From Gammaproteobacteria bacterium 50_400_T64 (GTDB lineage: Bacteria > Pseudomonadota > Gammaproteobacteria > Pseudomonadales > Porticoccaceae): a DNA stretch of 62,025 bases. The notes below the pieces were generated by a model. The model made no database searches. It saw only the letters and a list, made by a program, of their open reading frames with translations, and was not told the origin of the DNA. Shown one piece after another: positions 36,305 to 45,435 of the stretch (position 1 is its first letter; each line of letters starts with the position of its first letter). The translations under genes and the position numbers were made by a program. The stretch covers positions 1-62,025 of the forward strand of contig MAAS01000023.1 in the NCBI GenBank assembly GCA_002162755.1, read 5' to 3'.

Positions 36305-37516
36305 ATGGCTATTTCTGGTACAGCATCAGCAGATTCTTTGAGCATCGGTACACCCTTTTCCCCGTCCCCAACGAAAGCTTTGCTCTGCGGTTCTGGCGAG
36401 CTGGGTAAAGAAGTGGCTATTGAGTTAAAACGTATGGGGCTAGAGGTTATTGCTCTCGACCGTTACGATAATGCCCCAGCGATGCAGGTGGCAGATCGCT
36501 CTTATACGCTGTCAATGCTCGATGGCCCCGCGCTGCGCGACATCATTGAACGAGAAAAGCCCGATTATGTGATCCCCGAAATTGAAGCTATCGCGACTGA
36601 TACGTTGATTGAGCTCGAAGCTGCCGGTGTGAATGTTGTACCTACGGCGCGAGCGGCAAAACTCACCATGAATCGGGAGGGTATACGTTGTCTGGCGGGT
36701 GAGGAATTGGGCCTGGCAACCTCGACCTATCGCTTTGCCAGCACGCTTGAAGACTTCGAGGCAGCGGTGGCTGAAATTGGCATTCCCTGCCTGATAAAGC
36801 CAATTATGAGCTCATCCGGCAAAGGACAAAGCCTGATCCGCGAGGCCGGTGAAGTCGCTGCTGCCTGGACCTACGCTCAGGAAGGCGGCCGTGCTGGCGC
36901 GGGGCGAGTGATTATTGAAGGCTTCGTCGACTTTGATTATGAAATTACTCTGCTCACCGTACGTCACCGTAACGGCACCCGTTTTTGTGAGCCGATTGGT
37001 CATCGCCAGGAAGAGGGTGACTATCGGGAATCCTGGCAGCCCCAGGTGATGTCTGACAAGGCACTGGCGGCAGCTCAGGCAATGGCTGAGAAAGTTACAA
37101 CGGCCCTGGGTGGTTGGGGGATATTTGGCGTTGAGTTGTTTATTAAGGGCGATGAAGTGATTTTCAGTGAAGTGTCTCCGCGTCCCCACGACACGGGTAT
37201 GGTGACGATGATCTCTCAGGATCTCTCCCAGTTTGCCCTCCATGTGCGCGCTATTCTTGGCTTGCCGCTGCCGAATATCCAACAGCATGGGCCATCGGCT
37301 TCTTCCGTCATATTAGTTGAGGGTGATTCGAATGCGATTAGTTTCTCCAATCTTGAACAGGCTTTAACTGAGCCCGATACCCAGATTCGCTTGTTTGGTA
37401 AACCCGAGGTCAAAGGCCGGCGGCGTATGGGTGTCTGTCTGGCGCGGGGCGAGTCTATCGATGATGCCAGAGCGAAGGCGATGAAGGCTTCAGCAAGTGT
37501 TAACGTTAGCCTATAG
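36305..37516 (+). CDS. purT: Formate-dependent phosphoribosylglycinamide formyltransferase PurT
   Basis: ATP-grasp enzyme making formyl-GAR from GAR, formate and ATP in purine synthesis (alternative to PurN). Seen: [23 protein letters not shown] nucleotide/GAR region (about 26-48), [11 protein letters not shown], the ATP-grasp loop [12 protein letters not shown] (about 163-174), [10 protein letters not shown] and the metal-binding [14 protein letters not shown]. 403 residues, slightly longer than E. coli PurT because of about 10 extra N-terminal residues. Single gene with its own upstream region. Confidence 0.96.
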   Translation: MAISGTASADSLSIGTPFSPSPTKALLCGSGELGKEVAIELKRMGLEVIALDRYDNAPAMQVADRSYTLSMLDGPALRDIIEREKPDYVIPEIEAIATDTLIELEAAGVNVVPTARAAKLTMNREGIRCLAGEELGLATSTYRFASTLEDFEAAVAEIGIPCLIKPIMSSSGKGQSLIREAGEVAAAWTYAQEGGRAGAGRVIIEGFVDFDYEITLLTVRHRNGTRFCEPIGHRQEEGDYRESWQPQVMSDKALAAAQAMAEKVTTALGGWGIFGVELFIKGDEVIFSEVSPRPHDTGMVTMISQDLSQFALHVRAILGLPLPNIQQHGPSASSVILVEGDSNAISFSNLEQALTEPDTQIRLFGKPEVKGRRRMGVCLARGESIDDARAKAMKASASVNVSL

Positions 37517-37632
37517 ATGTGCCATTACTAGCGGATATGACTGCCGGATAAAGACAGGCCTGCATTTCAATAGCCGGTTAGAAATCAGGCAATAGATGTG
37601 TAAAAAATAAACAATAAAAATGAGGGCAGGCT

Positions 37633-37956
37633 ATGCATAAGTATTTATTAGCGGTGGTTTTTTGTTGGTTGGCGCTGGGCGCAAATGCAGAGCGGGCAGA
37701 GTTTCAGGTAGTGTTAAAAAACAATCGCTTTAGCCCAGCAGAAGTGCAGGTACCAGCGAATAGCTTGCTTTGGCTGGTGATTGAAAATAAAGGTGATAGT
37801 GCTGAGGAATTTACGAGCAAAGACCTTCATCGGGGAAAAATTATTGCCGCTGGCAAGACGGAGAAAATTAAAATAGGCCCCTTAAAAGCGGGCTCATACC
37901 ATTTTTCTGGTGCTTTTAATCCAGAGACAGCGCAGGGTGTGGTGATAGCAAAATAG
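37633..37956 (+). CDS. Cupredoxin-like periplasmic protein
   Basis: 107-residue protein with a Sec signal peptide (MHKYLLAVVFCWLALGANA, cleavage near 19) and a cupredoxin fold of the EfeO/P19-associated type: NNRFSPAEVQVPANS, EEFTSKDLHRGKIIAAGKT and GPLKAGSYHFSGAFNPETAQG. In relatives a glutamate (EFES) and a histidine (EFHPETA) serve as metal ligands; here the histidine position reads Asn (AFNPETA) and the second Glu is Thr, so metal binding may be weakened or lost. GAGGG precedes the ATG. Iron-transport genes usually beside such proteins are absent; the next gene, on the other strand, is the MarR regulator. Confidence 0.85.
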   Translation: MHKYLLAVVFCWLALGANAERAEFQVVLKNNRFSPAEVQVPANSLLWLVIENKGDSAEEFTSKDLHRGKIIAAGKTEKIKIGPLKAGSYHFSGAFNPETAQGVVIAK

Positions 37957-37972
37957 TGTTTTTAAATGCTAT

Positions 37973-38443
37973 TTAATGGCTGTTGGTTTGCTGTTTTTTT
38001 GATCGTGAAGGCGAGTAGTGGGCGCTTAAGGATTTGAGCATTTGCGCCAGCTGAAGCTTGATCATGTCGTCATCTCCCGCCGCAATATCTTCATTTAATC
38101 GATTGATAACTCTCTCTACAGCTTTTTCCAGATCGCTCTGCAGGGCTTTCGATTTGTCGGTCAAATAAACCCGCGTTACACGCTTATCTGTGGGGTCGGC
38201 GCGACGACTGACATAGCCCTGCTCTTCTAATTGGGCGAGGGTTCTGGCTACGGCGCCCTTGTCGGCCTGCAGGCGATTGGCCATTTCCTGTTGGGTCAGG
38301 CCCTCGTTGATGTAGAGCATAAAGAGATAGGAGATGCGCCCCGAACCGATACCCAATGGTGCCGTTTCCGCTTCCAGGGCTTTCATCATGGCCCGATAGA
38401 GCAGGCCAATTTGTCGTACCACGTTATCCGCGAGATCAATCAT
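37973..38443 (-). CDS. MarR family transcriptional regulator of the efflux operon
   Basis: Winged-helix regulator, 156 residues. The DNA-binding core is plain: GLTQQEMANRLQADKGAVARTLAQLEEQGYVSRR (helix-turn-helix, about 53-86) followed by the wing DPTDKRVTRVYLT. Its start overlaps the end of the emrB-like gene by 8 bp, so it is the last gene of the emrA-emrB-marR operon and probably represses it until a small molecule binds. The direct repeats upstream of emrA are one possible binding site. Confidence 0.9.
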   Translation of the reverse strand: MIDLADNVVRQIGLLYRAMMKALEAETAPLGIGSGRISYLFMLYINEGLTQQEMANRLQADKGAVARTLAQLEEQGYVSRRADPTDKRVTRVYLTDKSKALQSDLEKAVERVINRLNEDIAAGDDDMIKLQLAQMLKSLSAHYSPSRSKKQQTNSH

Positions 38444-40001
38444 TGGCTAAGACTAGCTCCTTGTCATCTTTAGCTGTGTCCTCAGTCGCTTGCCGCTGAG
38501 GCAGGCGCTTGGGAATAAAGGGGGTTAATAGTACAACGGGGATATAGGCCAGAGCACAGTAAATAAAGGTATCACTCAGTGCGAGGGTCGATGCCTGCAA
38601 GGTACTTAGCCGTTCAGCCATTGCCCACATTACTGCTTCGTTATCGCCGGCCAGTGCCATTAAGGGTTGAAAGGCAATATCTTTACCGTGCTCGAGCGGT
38701 GTGAGGTTTTCAACTAAATGCTGGCGATGGAAAATAGTGCGGTTTTGCCACACGGTAATGCCAATGGCGATGCCTAGACTTGAGGAGAACATGCGGAAGA
38801 AGTTGAAAAAACCGGCGGCGGAAGGGGTTTTTTCAGGGGGCACGCCGATCAGTGACAAGGCCATGAGTGGTGGAAACATAAAGGCAAAGCCGATACCCAT
38901 AATCACCCGTGCGAAGAACATGGAGCTAAAGGTGGTTTCAACGGTACACAGAGACTGCAGGTAAATGCCGTAGGCGATAAAACCACTGCCAACAATCATT
39001 AAGTGGCGCAGGTTCAGTTTAGCCAGATGCTTGCCGACGATGAGCATGCCAAAAATGGGCACCAGGCTAGTGCCAGCCATGGCGAGCCCTGCCCAGGTGG
39101 CTGTATAGCCGAGTACCGACTGCATCCAGATGGGGTAGAGCACGGTGGTGGTGTAGTAGCTGATGTAGAAAATGGCCGCAATAATTGAACAAATAACAAA
39201 ACTCGGTATTTTCAGCAGGGTGTAGTCGACAATAGGATGGGGCTCGCGCCGCTCCCAGACAATAAAGCCGATAAAGCCAATCACTGCGATATTCAACATC
39301 AGGCGGATTTCTGACGAACCGAGCCAGTCCAGCTCGTGGCCCTTGTCCATTACCAGTTGCGCGAGCAGCACGACAATAGCGAGCAGCAGCATGCCGACCA
39401 CATCGATAGGTTCCTTTTTGGTCTCGGTTTCATCGTGTTTCATGCTGGCCCAGACGACCCAGGCGCAGAATATGCCGACCGGCACATTCATGTAGAAAAT
39501 CCATGGCCAGCCAATGGTATCGGTAATATAGCCGCCAATAATAGGGCCAAGCACAGGTGCCACGCCGGAGGTCAAGGCCCATAAGCCGAGGGCAAAGCCA
39601 TGTTGCTGGGGTGGGAAAATTCGCAGTAATACGGTTTGCGAGAGTGGCACGATTAAACCGCTGGATAGCCCCTGCAGGGCGCGGAAGAAAATCAGCGTTT
39701 CGAAATTGGTCGCCATGCCACAGAGGCAGGAGGTGAGTGTGAAAAGACCAATCGCAATCGTGAAGGTCTTAATTTGACCATAGCGCTTAATCACCGAGCC
39801 GCTGAGAGGCAGCATAATGGCCAGGCAAACAGCGTAGGAAGTGAGAACCCAGGCACCCTGGGAGGGTGTTGCACCCAAGCTGCCGGAGATAGCGGGCAGG
39901 GATACCACGGCAATCGTGGTATCGAGAATATTCATGAAATTGGCGGTGGATATGGCGACCGCTGTGAGCATCAGCGGTAGTCGGGTTGTTGGTATCGCCA
40001 T
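38436..40001 (-). CDS. emrB: DHA2 family multidrug efflux MFS transporter (EmrB-like)
   Basis: Proton-driven 14-helix exporter of the DHA2 group. Seen in 521 residues: the N-terminal TM1 motif NFMNILDTTIAVVSLPAISGSLG, the antiporter motif C region LGPIIGGYITDTIGWPWIFYMNVPVG, and LPLSGSVIKRYGQ (motif A). It needs the membrane-fusion protein encoded just upstream and a TolC-type outer-membrane channel, not in the window. The ATG start touches the emrA stop (overlap of one base). Confidence 0.93.
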   Translation of the reverse strand: MAIPTTRLPLMLTAVAISTANFMNILDTTIAVVSLPAISGSLGATPSQGAWVLTSYAVCLAIMLPLSGSVIKRYGQIKTFTIAIGLFTLTSCLCGMATNFETLIFFRALQGLSSGLIVPLSQTVLLRIFPPQQHGFALGLWALTSGVAPVLGPIIGGYITDTIGWPWIFYMNVPVGIFCAWVVWASMKHDETETKKEPIDVVGMLLLAIVVLLAQLVMDKGHELDWLGSSEIRLMLNIAVIGFIGFIVWERREPHPIVDYTLLKIPSFVICSIIAAIFYISYYTTTVLYPIWMQSVLGYTATWAGLAMAGTSLVPIFGMLIVGKHLAKLNLRHLMIVGSGFIAYGIYLQSLCTVETTFSSMFFARVIMGIGFAFMFPPLMALSLIGVPPEKTPSAAGFFNFFRMFSSSLGIAIGITVWQNRTIFHRQHLVENLTPLEHGKDIAFQPLMALAGDNEAVMWAMAERLSTLQASTLALSDTFIYCALAYIPVVLLTPFIPKRLPQRQATEDTAKDDKELVLAND

Positions 40002-41131
40002 TAGGGCTGGCTACCAACAGGTAAGTTCTCGGCAATAATACGATCGACCATAGCTTGACCGTCGGCTTTCCAGTAGGCATAGACGCCGCTGACATCGATT
40101 GGGGTGGCTTTCGGTGTTTGATTCAATTGCAGGCCGTCCCGCTGGCTGGTGTCGATGGAGACATGTAACGAGGTGCCCAGGGGCAGAGGCTTCTCTCGTA
40201 CGGTGTCGCCCACCAGTTCGATGCGTACCGGAACACGCTGAACGATTTTCAACCAATTGCCGGTGGCATTTTGTGCGGGTAACAGTGAAAAGACGGCTCC
40301 AGTGCCGGTGCCGCCGCCAATGACTCTGCCCTCGTAGTGTATTTCTTCACCGTAGAGGTCGGAGGTGATTGTGACAGGCTGGCCGAGGCGTAAATTGCGC
40401 AACTTGGTTTCTTTGAAATTGGCTTCCACCCACACCTTATTTAATTGCACGAGTTGAAACAGGGGCTTGCCGACTTTGACGATGTCACCGGGGGAGACAA
40501 AGCGTTTGGCGATATGCCCAGAGACCGGTGCAACGACCTTGCTTTTATTGAGGTCGGAGCTATAGCCTCTGACCCCGACCGCAGCTTGTTTGACATCGGG
40601 GTGCTGGGCGATGGGCAGGCTGGTGGCGTTGATTTCTGCCTCTGCCAGAGCCTGACGTGCAGTGTTCAATGCGGCGGCGGTGACGGCCATGCGCAGTACC
40701 GACATATCGAGCTCCTCTTTGGAGATCATATTTTTCTTTGCCAGCGTCTTGCGCCGTTCGGCTTCATTCTTGGCCAGTGCATGGGCGGCTTGATATTCGA
40801 TGACTTCTGCCTGGCGGCGTTTGACTTTTTGTTTTAAGGCTGCGACCTCCTGTACCGCACGGGCCAGCTGGCTTTGTGCGCGGTTGAGGGCACTTCGTGA
40901 TGTGCCGCCGTCGAGCTTGACCAGAGCCTGGCCGGCCTCGACATAGTCCCCTTCTTCGGCGCCGAGCCACAACACGATGTCTTCCATGCGTGAGCTGACG
41001 GTAATAATGTCGCCGGTAGTATAGGCATTGTCGGTCGCGACAAAGTGTCGATTATCTAAATAATTCATCACCACATAGCTCACAGCGCTAAGCAGTAGGA
41101 TGACAATTAACAGACTCCAGGAACGTCTCAT
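40001..41131 (-). CDS. emrA: EmrA-like membrane fusion (HlyD family) protein
   Basis: Periplasmic adaptor bridging the EmrB-like pump to an outer-membrane channel. One N-terminal helix (about 4-22, LLIVILLLSAVSYVV), first lipoyl half VSSRMEDIVLWLGAEEGDYVEAGQALVKLD, a coiled-coil hairpin (about 85-165), then the second lipoyl half KVVAPVSGHIAKRFVSPGDIVKVGKPLFQLV and a beta-barrel. 376 residues. First gene of the efflux operon. Confidence 0.93.
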   Translation of the reverse strand: MRRSWSLLIVILLLSAVSYVVMNYLDNRHFVATDNAYTTGDIITVSSRMEDIVLWLGAEEGDYVEAGQALVKLDGGTSRSALNRAQSQLARAVQEVAALKQKVKRRQAEVIEYQAAHALAKNEAERRKTLAKKNMISKEELDMSVLRMAVTAAALNTARQALAEAEINATSLPIAQHPDVKQAAVGVRGYSSDLNKSKVVAPVSGHIAKRFVSPGDIVKVGKPLFQLVQLNKVWVEANFKETKLRNLRLGQPVTITSDLYGEEIHYEGRVIGGGTGTGAVFSLLPAQNATGNWLKIVQRVPVRIELVGDTVREKPLPLGTSLHVSIDTSQRDGLQLNQTPKATPIDVSGVYAYWKADGQAMVDRIIAENLPVGSQP

Positions 41132-41240
41132 AGGGGCTCTTACCGTTTTAAAACATGACTCGAAACAAGGTGATATTTCACGCGTTTCAAGTCGTGTTTA
41201 TTTTGCTTTTAGGAAGGGTTGGGTCAGGGCGTGGATTGTA

Positions 41241-41268
41241 ACGTTGATAGTGCAACGTTGATAGTGCA
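41241..41268. repeat. Tandem 14-bp direct repeat, possible operator
   Basis: ACGTTGATAGTGCA occurs twice without a gap (41241-41254, 41255-41268). The junction makes the 8-bp palindrome CAACGTTG (41253-41260). On the minus strand the repeats read TGCACTATCAACGT, upstream of emrA. It may be a regulator site (MarR or other); function is inferred from position only. Confidence 0.5.
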
Positions 41269-41355
41269 ACCAGTGTTATGCGGGGTATAACTTGTACTTA
41301 TTGTTTGTCCTTAGGTTTACCGTATAAGCGTTGTGGGGATAAAACAGACGGCCAT

Positions 41356-41384
41356 AAAAAAGCCCCGCAAATGCAGGGCTTTTC
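41356..41384 (-). terminator. Rho-independent terminator of acnB
   Basis: On the minus strand AAAAGCCCTGC pairs with GCGGGGCTTTT (one G-U pair) around ATTT, followed by a T-run. It lies about 70 bp after the acnB stop. Confidence 0.88.
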
Positions 41385-41450
41385 TTAGGGCGCTTGTTAA
41401 GGTAGGGCGAGTAGCCTACCTAGGTACTCTCAAGCCAGGTACGCCCAAGT

Positions 41451-44069
41451 TTAAGCACTTTCAACAATCTGCTCTGCCGCAATCAGCTTGCCGTCATCGG
41501 CCGCTGCCTGGAAGGAGGCAATCTGATCGAAATTCATGTAGCTGTAAATTTCATCAGCCATTGAATCGATGCTTGACGCTTTCTCGAGGTATTCCTCTGG
41601 CGTAGGCAAACGACCCAAAATGCCACTAATCGCAGCCAGTTCAGCTGAACCCAGGAAGACATCGGCACCATCACCCAAACGGTTGGGGAAGTTACGGGTT
41701 GAAGTGGAGATAACCGTCGACCCCGGTGCAACTCGCGCCTGGTTGCCCATGCACAACGAGCAGCCGGGCATTTCGGTGCGAGCACCAACGCGGCCGTAGA
41801 TGTTGTAGTAGCCTTCTTCCATCAGGGTGTGCTCGTCCATACGTGTGGGCGGCACAATCCAGAAGCGCGCTTTCAGCTCACCAGGTTTGGTTTGCTCAAG
41901 TAGTTTGCCTGCAGCGCGGAAGTGACCGATGTTGGTCATGCACGAACCGATGAACACTTCTTCAATGCTGCTGCCCGCAACGCTGGAAAGCAGACGCGCA
42001 TCGTCGGGATCGTTGGGTGCGCAAATGATGGGCTCTTTGACTTCGTTGAGGTCAATTTCGATAATCGCTGCGTATTCTGCATCGGCATCGGCAGCCATCA
42101 ATGAAGGTGCGGCCAGCCACTCTTCCATTTTCACGGCGCGGCGTTCGAGAGTACGAATATCGCCATAGCCCTGAGAGATCATCCAGCGCAACATGGTGAT
42201 GTTAGAGCGCAGGTATTCGGCAACGGCGTCTTCGTCCATTTTAATGGTGCAACCGGACGCGGAGCGCTCGGCAGAAGCATCGGATAATTCAAAGGCCTGC
42301 TCAACCGTGAGACCTTCAATACCTTCAATTTCCAGTACGCGGCCAGAGAAGATGTTCTTCTTGCCTTTTTTATCAACGGTCAACAAACCCTGCTGAATAC
42401 CGTAGTAGGGAATGGCGTGAACCAGATCGCGCAGCGTAATGCCGGGCTGCATTTTGCCTTTAAAACGCACCAGTACAGATTCAGGCATATCCAGAGGCAT
42501 AACGCCGGTGGCGGCAGCAAAAGCCACCAGACCAGAACCCGCGGGGAAAGAAATACCCATGGGGAAGCGCGTGTGTGAATCGCCGCCGGTGCCGACAGTG
42601 TCGGGCAACAGCATACGGTTCAACCAGCTGTGAATAATGCCGTCGCCGGGGCGCAAAGAAACACCGCCACGGTTTTTAATAAAGTCGGGCAGGCTGTGCT
42701 GAGTTTCGATATCAACGGGCTTGGGGTAGGCCGCGGTGTGGCAGAAAGACTGCATTACGAGATCGGCTGAAAAGCCCAGGCAAGCCAGATCTTTCAGCTC
42801 GTCGCGGGTCATTGGGCCAGTAGTGTCCTGTGAACCAACGGTAGTCATCAGTGGCTCGCAGTAAGTGCCGGGGCGAATACCTTCAACGCCGCAGGCCTTG
42901 CCAACCATTTTCTGAGCCAGGGTGAAACCTTTGCCGGTATCGACAGGCTGAGCCGGTGCGCGGAAAGCTTCGCTTTCTGCCAGGTCGAGAGCTTCGCGGG
43001 CACGCTTGGTGAGGCCACGGCCGATGATCAGGTTGATACGTCCGCCAGCCTGTACTTCATCGAGAATAACGTCGGACTTGAATTCAAATTCAGACAGTAC
43101 ATTGCCACTGTCGTGGTCGAGGATTTTGCCCTCGTAGGGACGGATCTCGATCACCTGACCGTAGTCAATTTTTTCAACCGGGGCTTCAAAAACCAGTGCG
43201 CCGGAATCTTCCATAGTGTTGAAGAAGATGGGAGCCACTTTACCACCGATGCAAATACCGCCGCCGCGCTTATTAGGTACGCCGGGCAGATCGTCGCCCA
43301 TGTACCAAAGTACAGAGTTGGTGGCTGATTTACGCGAGGAGCCGGTGCCGACAACATCGCCAAGAAAGGTCACAGGGTGGCCTTTCTTCTTTAATTCATT
43401 GATTTGCTCTTCGTTGTTCTGAATGCCTTCGCGGGGGATTTTGTACATCGCTTTGGCGTGAACGGGGATGTCCGGGCGCGACCAGGCGTCGGGTGCCGGT
43501 GACAGGTCATCGGTGTTGGTTTCGCCAACCACTTTAAAGACAGTGGTCACAATTTTTTCAGCAACGGTGGGGCGAGCGGTGAACCACTCGGCATCGGCCC
43601 ATGACTGGATCACGGCTTTCGCGTTGGCATTACCCGCTTTGGCTTTCTCGTCGACATCGTGGAAGGCGTCAAACATCAGCAGGGTGTGCTTCAGTTGCTC
43701 ACCTGCGAGTGCGCCGAGCTCAGTGTCGTCCAGAGCATCGACCAATGTGGTGATGTTGTAACCGCCGAGCATCATGCCCAGTAGCTTAATGGCGTGGGCT
43801 TTGTCGATTAAAGGAGATGTTGCTTCGCCTTTAACAATGGCAGAGAGGAAACCGGCTTTAACGTAGGCGGCTTCATCAACGCCGGGTGGTACGCGGTTGG
43901 TGATGAGGTCGAGTAATAATTCGTCTTCGCCAGCGGGTGGCGCTTTTAGCAGCTCAACCAGGTCGGCGGTCCACTCAGGGCTCAGGGGTTTCGCGGGTAC
44001 GCCTTCTGCGGCGCGTTCTTCTACGTGTTTGCGGTATGCTTCTAGCACGGTAATTTTCCTTTCATTCAT
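41451..44069 (-). CDS. acnB: Aconitate hydratase B / 2-methylisocitrate dehydratase
   Basis: TCA-cycle enzyme isomerising citrate and isocitrate; also acts on 2-methylisocitrate. 872 residues with the AcnB domain order: N-terminal HEAT-like domain (about 1-160), swivel domain, then the catalytic domains. The [4Fe-4S] ligands are seen in FIGSCMTNIGHFRAAG and GCSLCMGNQARV (three cysteines). GDSHTRFPMGISFPAGSG is also present. AcnB of E. coli binds mRNA when it loses iron; that may hold here. Monocistronic with terminator. Confidence 0.97.
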   Translation of the reverse strand: MNERKITVLEAYRKHVEERAAEGVPAKPLSPEWTADLVELLKAPPAGEDELLLDLITNRVPPGVDEAAYVKAGFLSAIVKGEATSPLIDKAHAIKLLGMMLGGYNITTLVDALDDTELGALAGEQLKHTLLMFDAFHDVDEKAKAGNANAKAVIQSWADAEWFTARPTVAEKIVTTVFKVVGETNTDDLSPAPDAWSRPDIPVHAKAMYKIPREGIQNNEEQINELKKKGHPVTFLGDVVGTGSSRKSATNSVLWYMGDDLPGVPNKRGGGICIGGKVAPIFFNTMEDSGALVFEAPVEKIDYGQVIEIRPYEGKILDHDSGNVLSEFEFKSDVILDEVQAGGRINLIIGRGLTKRAREALDLAESEAFRAPAQPVDTGKGFTLAQKMVGKACGVEGIRPGTYCEPLMTTVGSQDTTGPMTRDELKDLACLGFSADLVMQSFCHTAAYPKPVDIETQHSLPDFIKNRGGVSLRPGDGIIHSWLNRMLLPDTVGTGGDSHTRFPMGISFPAGSGLVAFAAATGVMPLDMPESVLVRFKGKMQPGITLRDLVHAIPYYGIQQGLLTVDKKGKKNIFSGRVLEIEGIEGLTVEQAFELSDASAERSASGCTIKMDEDAVAEYLRSNITMLRWMISQGYGDIRTLERRAVKMEEWLAAPSLMAADADAEYAAIIEIDLNEVKEPIICAPNDPDDARLLSSVAGSSIEEVFIGSCMTNIGHFRAAGKLLEQTKPGELKARFWIVPPTRMDEHTLMEEGYYNIYGRVGARTEMPGCSLCMGNQARVAPGSTVISTSTRNFPNRLGDGADVFLGSAELAAISGILGRLPTPEEYLEKASSIDSMADEIYSYMNFDQIASFQAAADDGKLIAAEQIVESA

Positions 44070-44373
44070 TGGTTGGCTTTACCCACTGCGGTGGTGACCG
44101 GGCGCGGGGCTATCAATGACTCACATCAATGGGAGGGCAGACAAAAGCCCGGGGCGGATTCTACAGTAAAAACAACTATTTGTAATGGTTTGCAGGCCCT
44201 TTGCTGGGTAAAATGAGGCGTATGACTGTGTGCTGAATGCAATAAACACAGCTTGCCACTGCTTGTGGGGGGCGAGTCTTGCAGTACAATGTTTCATGTA
44301 TGTGTCGCCCAAGCCAGCTGTGTTGTTAAAGCTGCTGCGGCATGGATTTGTATTTATCGACCGGAACTTTTTT

Positions 44374-44865
44374 GTGATTAATAACGATGTACTACGCCGT
44401 ATCCGCTACACCTTTGATTTTAGCGATGACAAAATGATAGCGATTTTCGCCCTCGCGGACTACAAAGCGACACGGGCGGAAATTAGCGCCTGGCTTAAAA
44501 AAGACGAAGACCCCGAAGGTGAAGTGTGTAAAGACCCGTACCTGGCGATGTTTCTTAATGGCTTAATTAATGACCGGCGCGGTAAAAGAGAAGGCCCCCA
44601 GCCCGAGCCTGAAAAGCGCTTAAGCAATAATGCTATTTTTATGAAATTGAAAATTGCGCTTAATCTAAAGGCGGAAGACGTACTAGAAATACTCGAGCTA
44701 GCGGGCTTTGCCATGAGCAAGCACGAGCTCAGTGCCTTTTTCCGTAAGCCCGGGCATAAACACTACCGCACCTGTCACGATCAAATTCTGCGTAACTTCC
44801 TCAAGGGCGTACAGCTTAAATACCGCCGCAGCGATGAGGCAACAAACCCCTCGGTGTGGAAATAG
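44374..44865 (+). CDS. DUF1456 family protein (YehS-like)
   Basis: Protein of unknown function with two DUF1456 repeats, each starting with a pattern like INNDVLRRIRYTFDFSDDKMIAIFALA and NNAIFMKLKIALNLKAEDVLEILELAG. I choose GTG 44374 (163 residues) because homologues begin at this point and GGAA lies about 8 nt upstream; the frame is open for another 144 bp but that part looks non-coding. The C-terminal half repeats the first (ISAWLKK versus LSAFFRKPGHKHYRTCHDQILRNFLKG). Often single-copy near metabolic genes; no role is known. Confidence 0.85.
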   Translation: MINNDVLRRIRYTFDFSDDKMIAIFALADYKATRAEISAWLKKDEDPEGEVCKDPYLAMFLNGLINDRRGKREGPQPEPEKRLSNNAIFMKLKIALNLKAEDVLEILELAGFAMSKHELSAFFRKPGHKHYRTCHDQILRNFLKGVQLKYRRSDEATNPSVWK

Positions 44866-44917
44866 CGGCTGAAAAACAAGTACGCGCCCAGTCAGTAAAA
44901 AACGATAAGGAACAACA

Positions 44918-45352
44918 ATGACAGAGCAAACCATTGCCGAGCAGTGTGTGGCAAAAATCATCGGCAACGATAATGTTGTCAATGGCCTGGGTATTCGTTT
45001 GGTAGAGGCTGAGCAGGGACGAGCCGTGCTGACCATGACCGTGCGTGAAGATATGCTCAACTCCTTAGGCCAGTGTCACGGTGGCATGAGCTTCACCCTG
45101 GCTGATGCCGCCTTTGCTTGTGCCAGTGTGTCGCACAATCAGGCGGGTGTCGGTGCTCATGCAGCAATGGATTATATTCGTCCGGGAATGCTAGGTGATG
45201 AGCTCACCGCTACTGCGACAGTTCGCCATCAGGGGCGGTCGGCGAGTTTGGTTGAGGTGGTTGTCGAGAATCAAAAAGGTAAGCAAATCGCTTTTCTCCA
45301 TGGGCGCTCTCATAATTTTGACCAGCCTTTTATTGAAAGTGAAGTGGGCTAA
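44918..45352 (+). CDS. paaI: PaaI-type hydroxyphenylacetyl-CoA thioesterase
   Basis: Hotdog-fold thioesterase hydrolysing dead-end hydroxylated phenylacetyl-CoA in phenylacetate breakdown. The 144-residue product has the PaaI signature: HGGMSFTLADAAFACASVS (about 49-67, with the catalytic Asp) and YIRPGMLGDELTATATVRHQGR. GATAAGGAAC before the ATG gives a good ribosome site. A thiolase follows on the same strand, the order of paaI-paaJ. No ring-oxygenase genes are in the window, so the full paa pathway must lie elsewhere if present. Confidence 0.88.
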   Translation: MTEQTIAEQCVAKIIGNDNVVNGLGIRLVEAEQGRAVLTMTVREDMLNSLGQCHGGMSFTLADAAFACASVSHNQAGVGAHAAMDYIRPGMLGDELTATATVRHQGRSASLVEVVVENQKGKQIAFLHGRSHNFDQPFIESEVG

Positions 45353-45435
45353 ATTTCGTAAATTTAAGTCCGAAAAAACCCCTTTAATCGTTATTTGATT
45401 TTTAATAGACAGTTATGTACAGCAACGAGGCAAAC

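Larger units (their letters stand above)
41132..41450. other. Intergenic region between emrA start and acnB end
   Basis: 319 bp. It holds the acnB terminator (41356-41384, minus strand) and a perfect tandem 14-bp repeat (41241-41268) about 110 bp upstream of the emrA ATG. No clear sigma-70 promoter for emrA was found and no gene. Confidence 0.7.
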
